Assembly (NCBI RefSeq): GCF_021233055.1
Contig: NZ_CP089538.1
Coordinates: 4,170,501 to 4,234,500 of the forward strand
Direction: 5' to 3'
DNA: 64,000 nt
Source: Spirosoma oryzicola
GTDB taxonomy: Bacteria > Bacteroidota > Bacteroidia > Cytophagales > Spirosomataceae
Made by a program: the position numbers and the translations under genes. Of this stretch, positions 43,129-50,900 are shown piece after piece. The notes under the pieces were generated by a model. The model had not been told where the DNA came from. It did no database searches and worked only from the letters and a program-made list of their open reading frames with translations. Position 1 is the first letter of the stretch. Each line of letters begins with the position of its first letter.

Positions 43129-43163
43129 GTCCTTTTGGCCGTTGGTGCGCCAGGCAATCTTTG
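43129..43163 (+). promoter_or_regulatory. Phage promoter P3 (tail protein operon)
   Basis: GTCCTT at 43129 and AATCTTTG at 43156-43163, 27 bases start to start. The ATG at 43181 is 17 bases after the -7 box. Confidence 0.6.
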
Positions 43164-43180
43164 GTAAAATACTTTTTGCC

Positions 43181-45226
43181 ATGATCGACGCGCTGGCCAC
43201 CAATCTGGTCTTTCTACCCCTTCATTTTTCCCGCAACCGGCTCGATGTTGTCATTGACCCGGCTGACACCACGCTCACCGACCGCAGCAGCCTGCGCTAT
43301 GCCCTGACGCTGCTGGTCCCCACTTTCCCCCAAAGCAGCGAGTTTACCAAGCTCACCACCCTGATCGGCAGGGAGCGGCCACCCCAAATCAGTGGCGGTC
43401 TGGAGCGGTTCGACGGGGCTCAATTCCGCATTGACGAAGTGCTCGACGGCTTTCTTGAAACACAGAAACCGGCTTTCAATCAGACGGCCATGAGCATCGT
43501 ACCCACCATGACCATGCCCTACTGCCTGCGCGAAACCGTCACCGGAGGCAAACCAGCGGTAAGCACTGAACTAACCCGGCCTAAAGAATGGATTTTCAAA
43601 GGCGGGCTGACCAACGAAGATTTTGCCGGATGGGCTGACCGTTTCTTCAACACCTACCTGCGCGATACCCGCCAGTTCTTAACCTGGCAACCCCTGGCAA
43701 AATCGGTCTCGCTCTACCAGCCCGAATATTTGTATTTTCTGCTGAACTGCTCACCCGTTCCGGCCATCATCAAACGACGCATTCAGGTGACCTACCCCGA
43801 TGGCCGCTCGGACGTGCGAACGCTCGACACGCTCAGCGGGGCATCGCTCAATCAGGTGGTTTGTGTTCCGGCTGGCATGTACCCCAACGGCCTGGGCTAC
43901 GACGTGGCCAGCTATGACGTATGGCTCAGTGACGGCAATGATAACCGCATTTCCCAGGTGCGCACTTTTCGGGTCGACAGTCGGGAACAAGAGCAGGAAC
44001 GGTTTATCCTTTTTGAGAACTCACTAGGGGGCTTCGACACGCTGCGCATTACTGGCCAGGCCACTGAGGCCACCAGCGTGCGACGGGTATCGGTGGAGAT
44101 TGACGAGACGGCATCGACGGCCATCGACGTGGCGCAGGTGCGCATCATTCAGGCAGAAGGTGATCACAGCCTGAGCGTCTCGACGGGCTACTTTACCCGC
44201 CAGGCCAGTGCCTGGGCTCGGTACATGGACGAACTGCTGTTCAGTAAAGCCATCTACCTGGTCACCGACAAAGGCCAGGTGCCGCTGCTACTAACCACCA
44301 GCGAACTGCTCACCCACGAAGACAATGCCGACCTGATTGCCCGCACCCTTAGTTTCAAAAAAGCGAAGGTTGAGCAGAACTTCAGTTTGTTGCCCATTTC
44401 CAGTGCGCAGGCGGGTCGGCCAACGGCCTGGCGGGGTATTGGCTTTCGCCAGGTGCTGGATAGTTACGGCAAGCGCACCGGCCTGGGGGCTCCGATCCGG
44501 CTGCGCAAGTACTACACCGATGACGGCACCGACGTGAAGCCCATCACGGAGAAGCCCAACGCGGTGGGCAATGCCGACTTCATCACCCCTACCCCTGTAC
44601 CGGGCGTTGTAGCGGGCTCGACGCCCTACGGCAATGCGGCCATCAGCCGAACCGGCAGATTCAACCGCAGCACCTGCCCATCGGGCCAGCAGGGCGGGCC
44701 AGCCACTATCAGCGTTGGGGCGGGCAAGTACGGGGGCGAAGACCAGGCCGATGCCAACGCCAGGGCTGAAGCCGAATTTGCCAGTCTGGACACGCAAGCC
44801 TATGCCGACGCCAATGGCAGCTGCGCGATGTCGGAAAATTACACCTGGAACGTGCCCGCGAATCAATTCCACATTCGCTTTAGTAACCCGGCAGCTGCAG
44901 CGATCTATCACAACGACGGGCTAAACGGACCCGCTGACATGGGCAACACCCAAAGTCTGCAAGGCCAGGCGGGTCAATTTGTCTACCTGGCTGGTAGTAA
45001 TGATCTGAACTTTCCGGCTGCAGACGCCAACTGGCTGCTCTATAGCCTGGGTAGTCCGTATGCCAATAAGCGGCTGACGCTCTACAAAAACGGGGTGCTG
45101 CTCAGGACTCAGGACTTTACCCACAACAAAGACGGCTATGAACTTTTGAGCCTGGTGGGGGCAGACGGCACCGGACCGGCACCGGCATCGGGTGAGTTGT
45201 ACTACGTAAAATTTGAAGATCGATGA
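43181..45226 (+). CDS. Large tail protein with DUF5977 domain
   Basis: 681 residues from the ATG at 43181; a TTG 39 bases upstream is in frame but overlaps promoter P3. The N-terminal 400 residues are beta-rich with a repeated Y/L pattern. Residues about 490-560 match DUF5977: AAISRTGRFNRSTCPSG with ADANARAEAEFASLDTQAYADANGSC. In Bacteroidota phages this domain is found in tail or baseplate proteins. The next gene overlaps it by 4 bases. Confidence 0.72.
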   Translation: MIDALATNLVFLPLHFSRNRLDVVIDPADTTLTDRSSLRYALTLLVPTFPQSSEFTKLTTLIGRERPPQISGGLERFDGAQFRIDEVLDGFLETQKPAFNQTAMSIVPTMTMPYCLRETVTGGKPAVSTELTRPKEWIFKGGLTNEDFAGWADRFFNTYLRDTRQFLTWQPLAKSVSLYQPEYLYFLLNCSPVPAIIKRRIQVTYPDGRSDVRTLDTLSGASLNQVVCVPAGMYPNGLGYDVASYDVWLSDGNDNRISQVRTFRVDSREQEQERFILFENSLGGFDTLRITGQATEATSVRRVSVEIDETASTAIDVAQVRIIQAEGDHSLSVSTGYFTRQASAWARYMDELLFSKAIYLVTDKGQVPLLLTTSELLTHEDNADLIARTLSFKKAKVEQNFSLLPISSAQAGRPTAWRGIGFRQVLDSYGKRTGLGAPIRLRKYYTDDGTDVKPITEKPNAVGNADFITPTPVPGVVAGSTPYGNAAISRTGRFNRSTCPSGQQGGPATISVGAGKYGGEDQADANARAEAEFASLDTQAYADANGSCAMSENYTWNVPANQFHIRFSNPAAAAIYHNDGLNGPADMGNTQSLQGQAGQFVYLAGSNDLNFPAADANWLLYSLGSPYANKRLTLYKNGVLLRTQDFTHNKDGYELLSLVGADGTGPAPASGELYYVKFEDR

Positions 45227-46611
45227 GCTTAGACATTCGCATTGACGGCCAATCGGTCGAATTGACCGCGGGCAGCAGCCTGGATATGAATTTGGTCACC
45301 CCGCATTTTGACTATGCCAAGATTCCCGGATCGACGGCTAACCTGCCCGCGTTCCCGCTCAGCAGGCGCAACCAGCAAATCTTTGGATACTGGGAGCAGC
45401 CGCAAGTTGGGGGCATTTTGCAACGTCGACGCTTTGAGCAGTACTGGGGCGGGCATTTGATCCGAGAAGCCATGTATGTGCTGACCGAGGCAGGGCCAGC
45501 GGGTTATGTGGGCCAGATGGCCGAACCCCTGGGTGAATTTTTTGGTGACTGGCAAAACGAGCTGCTCACCGAGCTCGACTTTGGATCGTTACCGCTGGCG
45601 GGGCTGCTCAATGCCGAGATCAAATCGGACGGCATGACGGCGGCTGCATTTCCTCTGATTCGCAACCCCGACTTCTACGGCACCAACGGGCCAGCGGTTA
45701 ATTACAACGGCAAGGTAAACGACCCGTCAGGCACCGGGCCGCAAACGCCCATGATTCTGCTAACCTGGCTATTGAAAAAAATCAGCCAGGCTACCGGCAC
45801 CACCATCGACGGTGATTTTGTGAATCATCCGGTTTATTCCAAACTGCTGTTCTACAATACCAGGGCACTCGACGGGGCCACCAGCATCACCATCAACCGG
45901 CACTTACCCACCCTGACGGTCACGGAGCTCTTACTGGAGATCCGCAAGCTGTTCAACCTGCGCTTTGATTTCAACTTCGCTGACCGTCGGCTCACAATCG
46001 GTTTCTGGCAGGATTCCATCACCAAAGCAGCCGTTGTCGACTGGAGCGCGAAAGCGGTCGGTAGAGCGGTCAAAACACCAGAGGTCAACACCCGGCTGCA
46101 GCTGGGCTACGACTTGGATTCGAACGATGGATTGATGAAGGACAAGCCCGCTATTATGGCCGATTACCTGACGCCAGGCAACAGCCCCAATTTTTCGCCC
46201 CTCAAGAGCCGTTTTTCAACGCTGATGACCGATGACATCACCGGACGTACAAAAGTGTCTCAGATCGGAATTACGGCCCAATTCAGCCAACTGGGCAACA
46301 CCTTCACCCCGCGACTCTTATTTTGGAACGGCATTGTAGCAGGTGAGCCGGATGCATCACCCGAAAAAGGCGACTTTTCCCTGTACTGGAATGAGGCAGA
46401 CGGACTCTATCAAAACCACTGGCGCGAGCTCGAAGCCATGCGGCAAACCCAGTTTTACGCCAAACAATCGCTCAACCTGACTGAGACAGACCTAGCGGGG
46501 CTGAAGTGGCACCAGAAGGTGCACATCAATGGCGTCGACTATTTTGTGCTCAGCGTGAACGTAAGCCTACCTATTAGCAAGCCCGCTGAGTGCTTACTGG
46601 TAGCTGTATAA
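45223..46611 (+). CDS. Tail or baseplate protein, unknown family
   Basis: 462 residues, coupled to the previous gene by a 4-base overlap. Beta-rich at the start (IRIDGQSVELTAGSSLDMNLVTPHFDYAKIPGSTANLPAFPLS), with WGGHLIREAMYVL and a DFNFADRRLTIGFWQDSITK segment. The pattern is that of baseplate hub-type proteins found between tail proteins and tape measure in Bacteroidota siphophages. No catalytic motif. Last gene before an AT-rich cargo gene. Confidence 0.65.
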   Translation: MSLDIRIDGQSVELTAGSSLDMNLVTPHFDYAKIPGSTANLPAFPLSRRNQQIFGYWEQPQVGGILQRRRFEQYWGGHLIREAMYVLTEAGPAGYVGQMAEPLGEFFGDWQNELLTELDFGSLPLAGLLNAEIKSDGMTAAAFPLIRNPDFYGTNGPAVNYNGKVNDPSGTGPQTPMILLTWLLKKISQATGTTIDGDFVNHPVYSKLLFYNTRALDGATSITINRHLPTLTVTELLLEIRKLFNLRFDFNFADRRLTIGFWQDSITKAAVVDWSAKAVGRAVKTPEVNTRLQLGYDLDSNDGLMKDKPAIMADYLTPGNSPNFSPLKSRFSTLMTDDITGRTKVSQIGITAQFSQLGNTFTPRLLFWNGIVAGEPDASPEKGDFSLYWNEADGLYQNHWRELEAMRQTQFYAKQSLNLTETDLAGLKWHQKVHINGVDYFVLSVNVSLPISKPAECLLVAV

Positions 46612-46693
46612 GGCGAAAGTTAGTAGACGGTAATCTTCAGCAATATTTTGATACATAGATTGTAGGCCTTTCTCACACAATTTATCCGCTAAT
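46612..46693. other. AT-rich junction upstream of the AbiC-like cargo gene
   Basis: A short AT-rich leader with no phage GTCCTT box. It probably carries its own promoter, but no exact TAnnTTTG box is visible. Confidence 0.4.
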
Positions 46694-47308
46694 ATGACAA
46701 AAGGATTTTTTCTGGCCGTATCAGTGATCGCAACATTGGTTTTAGGACTTACTTTTTACTTGTATTACCAAAAATTTTACGCATGTGGTTTAGGTTTATC
46801 TAATAGCCGTGAAACTTGGGGACAATTTGGCGACTACGTTGGTGGAGTTTCCAACCCAATCTTATCCTTCATTACTTTACTTCTTACAGGTTATATAGCT
46901 TTCAAGGTTGCACAATCAGAGGAAGAAAAAGAAAATCGAGAAGTGAGACGTCACCTTTTCGATTTACAGTTTTCTGAGTTCAAAAATGTACTTGACATAA
47001 TGGGGCGGATAAACGGGGTGCCTGATCTTGCACAAAGAGAAGCCGTTTCTGTTTTGTATGTAGCAGAAATGGGCTTAATATCGTTTGCCTCGAGTAATAA
47101 TTTCCTATTTCCGTTTTTAAATACGGAAGGCAATGTCTATGAAATTCTTATAGAAAGAGTAAGGGCAATAAGAAAGATTTATATAGAGCAGGAAGGGCCA
47201 GATGTTGTATTAACCCCTGAGCTAGATCAAGCGATCAATGCTTATTGGGCCGCTTCTACTGCTGTTAGAATTCATATGCAGGATTTTCTTCAGAGTCATT
47301 TAAGATAA
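46694..47308 (+). CDS. AbiC-like (PutAbiC) membrane protein, phage cargo gene
   Basis: 204 residues. Two membrane helices at the N-terminus (FFLAVSVIATLVLGLTFYLYY and LSFITLLLTGYIAF) flank RETWGQFGDYVGGVSNPI, the hallmark of putative phage abortive infection (PutAbiC) proteins; a cytoplasmic helical domain follows. It is AT-rich, has its own terminator and is inserted between tail genes, the arrangement of a moron. A role in abortive infection or superinfection exclusion is inferred from the family name, not shown. Confidence 0.72.
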   Translation: MTKGFFLAVSVIATLVLGLTFYLYYQKFYACGLGLSNSRETWGQFGDYVGGVSNPILSFITLLLTGYIAFKVAQSEEEKENREVRRHLFDLQFSEFKNVLDIMGRINGVPDLAQREAVSVLYVAEMGLISFASSNNFLFPFLNTEGNVYEILIERVRAIRKIYIEQEGPDVVLTPELDQAINAYWAASTAVRIHMQDFLQSHLR

Positions 47309-47323
47309 ATCAATATCATTCAC

Positions 47324-47355
47324 AAAAAAACCAATCTAGCTAGATTGGTTTTTTT
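47324..47355 (+). terminator. Terminator after the AbiC-like gene
   Basis: A perfect palindrome CCAATCTAG/CTAGATTGG (47331-47348) flanked by seven A and seven T. It works in both directions and directly precedes promoter P4. Confidence 0.85.
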
Positions 47356-47357
47356 GT

Positions 47358-47392
47358 GTCCTTCCAGCTTGCCAAATGCCTGTTCACTTTCG
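47358..47392 (+). promoter_or_regulatory. Phage promoter P4 (tape measure operon)
   Basis: GTCCTT at 47358 and CACTTTCG at 47385-47392, 27 bases start to start, right after a terminator. The preferred ATG at 47397 is 4 bases after the -7 box. Confidence 0.65.
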
Positions 47393-47396
47393 TAGC

Positions 47397-47978
47397 ATGG
47401 CAGAATCAGGCAGCTATTCAGGCGGCATGCGCGGGGACGCGCGGGCCACCTGGCTCACCACCAACCGCGATGCAGCAAAGGTACTCGACGGCTATACCAT
47501 CAAGGCGGTTGAGCTCTTCAAACAACGTATTCAGCAGGCGGGTCTCGTGCTCACCCAGGACATGCTCAACTCCTTTCGAGTCTTCGCGGCTGAAGAAGGA
47601 GAGGGTTTTGTGCAGGCCCGCATTCAGATGTCGGCACTGGTCCGCATTGCCGACATGCAAAACCTTAATTATCCCCGTACCCCACCACTGGCGGCATTAG
47701 AGCGATTTGTCGAGCTCACTGGCCTGGGCAAGTTTGCCAGAATACCCGGCTACCCGACTGCGCACCTGGTGCGGCCCGCATCCGACACGGCAGCCATCGA
47801 GCGCATTGCCTGGGGCATCAAGGTCAACCGCATGCATTACCCCAACGTTAAGCGGGGTTATCGGGGCGTCTATTCCGACCCCTTGCTGAAGGACGTTCTG
47901 CCCTACCTGTTCAAAGACCTTTTCGAAGCAGCCCAACTGACGGCCATGCGCGGTTTCAAACTCCTTTTTAACGACTAA
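47397..47978 (+). CDS. Phage tail-region protein upstream of tape measure
   Basis: 193 residues from MAESGSYSGGM. An in-frame ATG at 47376 lies inside promoter P4 and is rejected. Helical N-terminal half (TIKAVELFKQRIQQAGLVLTQDMLNSF), then a basic RVNRMHYPNVKRGYRGVY region. Placed just before the tape measure gene, it may be a tail completion or chaperone protein, but no domain is recognised. Confidence 0.65.
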   Translation: MAESGSYSGGMRGDARATWLTTNRDAAKVLDGYTIKAVELFKQRIQQAGLVLTQDMLNSFRVFAAEEGEGFVQARIQMSALVRIADMQNLNYPRTPPLAALERFVELTGLGKFARIPGYPTAHLVRPASDTAAIERIAWGIKVNRMHYPNVKRGYRGVYSDPLLKDVLPYLFKDLFEAAQLTAMRGFKLLFND

Positions 47979-47979
47979 T

Positions 47980-50900
47980 ATGGCTATCAATTTAAACGAA
48001 ACAGCCACACTCACCCTGAAGGGCAACACCCGAGACTTCGACAACGAACTGCTCCAGCTGAACACCAAAGCCAAACAACTCAAAGACACCCTGAAGGAGA
48101 TTGAGAAAAGTGGCGGCAAAGGGGGGGAAGAATGGAAGAAGTACAAAAACGAACTGGCCGCAGTCAACACCGAAACGGCCAAAGTCCGTAAAGAAGTTGA
48201 TTTAACGCAGCTCAGCTACAGCCAGCTAAAAACGCTGGTCGGTCAGCTCAACAAAGACCTGTCTAAACTCAAGCCAGGCACCGACGAATTCAACGCAGCC
48301 GCCAAACGGCTGGCCGAGGCTGAAAAGCAGTTCAAAGCGGTGGGCAAACAAATCGACGACATCAAAAAGCAGTCGGACGATTTGGGCAAACCCACCATGT
48401 GGCAAAAGATCACCAGCGGGGTGGGTACGGTGCAAAAAGCCTTTCAGGCGTTCATTGCCCTGCAGATCATCGGCTACATCGTTGACATCGGCAAGGCCAT
48501 TTTTGAGACAACGGCCAAGTTCGAAAAGTACGAAAAAACGCTCACCACGGCTCTGGGCTCCGAGAAGCAGGCTAAAGAATCGATGGCCGCTCTCAAAAAG
48601 CTCGGTGCCGAGACGGCCTTCACCGTCGATGAGCTCACCGAAGGGTACGTCAAAATGGTCAACCGGGGCATGCGACCGTCTCAGAAAGAGATGGTGGCCC
48701 TGACGGACCTGGCCGCATCGCAGGGCAAATCGTTTGATCAGCTGGTTGAAGCGGCCCTCGATGCCCAAACGGGCGAATTCGAGCGACTGAAAGAGTTCGG
48801 CATTCGGGCCAGCAAGGCGGGTGATACCATGTCGTTTTCCTTCAAAGGGGCGGGTCTGGAGGTCAAACGGTTTGGCGATGAATTTCAGGTTGTCGACAAA
48901 GCCAACGGCAAAGTGGTCGAATCCTTCAAAAGCCAGGACGATGCGATTCAAAACGTCATGGTCCGCTATGGCCAGATGAACGGGGTGGGCGGCCAGAACG
49001 CTAAAATGATGGAAACCCTGGGCGGTATGTCTTCCAATCTGGAAGACAATTTTGACTCGCTCAAAGTCGAACTGGGCGAAAAATTACGGCCTGTTTTCGT
49101 GTTAGTGCTGCAGTCGCTGTCGGGCGGCATTACCGTCATTAGGGGGCTGGTGAACGTTATTTCAACGGCCATCACCGGGGTCATTGCCTGGAACAAGACC
49201 CTGTTCGATTTCTTTATCAGTTCGGGCGGGGTATTTAAAAATATGGGCCTGGCCATCAAAGAGTTTTTGTCGGGCAACTTCGATGCGGCCTCCAAATACT
49301 GGGATCAGACCAAACTGGCGGGTCAGAAAGTCATCGATGGGGTCAAAGCCAATGCCAAGCAGGGAGCCGATAGCATCGTTGCCATTTGGACCGATAAGTC
49401 AGCAGGCCAGAAAGCGGAATTTGCCGGTAAGGACCAGGGCCAGAAATTTCAGGGCGGGCTATCCAAAGAACAGGAAAAAGCCATCAAAGATCGGGAGAAA
49501 GCCGCTGAAAAAGCCGCCAAGAAAGCCGAGGCCGACCACCAAAAGCACCTGCAGGAGGTACAGAAAGCCAATGAGAAAGCCCTGGAAGAACTGGCCAAGC
49601 TGGAAACCGAAGCCCACATTGCGGGCATCAAAGACGAGATGCAGCGCGAGTTTGCCAAGCTGCAGGCCAAGCGCGATCTGGCCGCTGAGGAAATCATGCG
49701 GGGCATTCAGGATGAGAAAATCAAGAACCAGCAGATTGCCAACCTGGACAAAAAACTGCAGGAAGACATCACCCGCGTGGCGGGCGAGTTTGCCGAGAAA
49801 AAGCGCAAGAAAGCCGAAGAAGAAGAAACCAAGCGGCTGGCGGTTGAAAAACTGATTATCGACCAGCAGCAGAAGGCCGAGAACGCCCTGTTCGACTGGC
49901 GCGAATTGAAGGCCAAAGGCAATGCCGCTGAACTAACCCGAATTCACAAAGAGCGGTCGGACGCGCAGCTACGACTCACCATCGACAAGCTCGATGCCGA
50001 AGAAGCGGCTGAGAAAGCCAAAGCCGCTAAAGAAGCCACCACCACTGAGCAGAAAGAGCAGGCCATCACCGCCATTGAAGGCCGCTTTCATAATGAGCGG
50101 CAGCTGGCCGAAAAGAAGCATGCCGATGAAATTGCCAAGATTGACAAAGAGCTCCAGGAAAAGAAAAAGGAGAACTGGGGCCATGCCTCCAGTGCGTTTA
50201 CCTCGCTCTTAAAAGGTGATCTGAGCGGCTTTGTCGAGCATGCCGACAAACTGGTGCAGGGCAATAAATCAGCCTGGCAGAAGAAGCTGCAAGATGACAT
50301 GGCGGGCTTTGAAGCCGCTGCACAGATGGCCACCGCAGCCGTTGGGTTTCTCAATCAGCTTGCACAAAAGAAAGCGGAAGCGGCCATTGCAGCCGCCAAA
50401 AAAGAGCGCGATGAAAAAGTTGCCCTGCTCAATGATCAGCTGGCGATTGAGAAAGCGGCTCAGGATGCTGCTGAGTTTGAAAAGCAGAAAGTCACCCAGG
50501 AGTCGAACGACAAGATTTCTGCGATCAAATCCGCAACGCAGGCGACCATTTCCAGTCTTGAACAGCAGTATCGGCAACTGTCGAGCAGTGAAGAAAAGAA
50601 AAAGCTCGATGAGCAGCTGTCAGGCTACAAAGAGAATGCCGATGGCAAGAAAGAAGCGGCTAAAGACACCGCTCAAGCCGCTATCGAAGCCGCTCAGGAC
50701 GAAGCCAAGCAAAGCATCGATGCCGCTCAGCGAACCGAGAAAGAAGCCATCAAGTCGGCTACCAACGAGAAGAACGAAAAAATTGATGCCGCTGAGGCCA
50801 CCCGCGATGCCGAGGTTGCGGCCATCAATAAGCGAAAGGACATCGACCAGGCCACCCGCCAGCAGCTGCTGAGCGAAGCCAAAGCCGCTTTCGAGACGGC

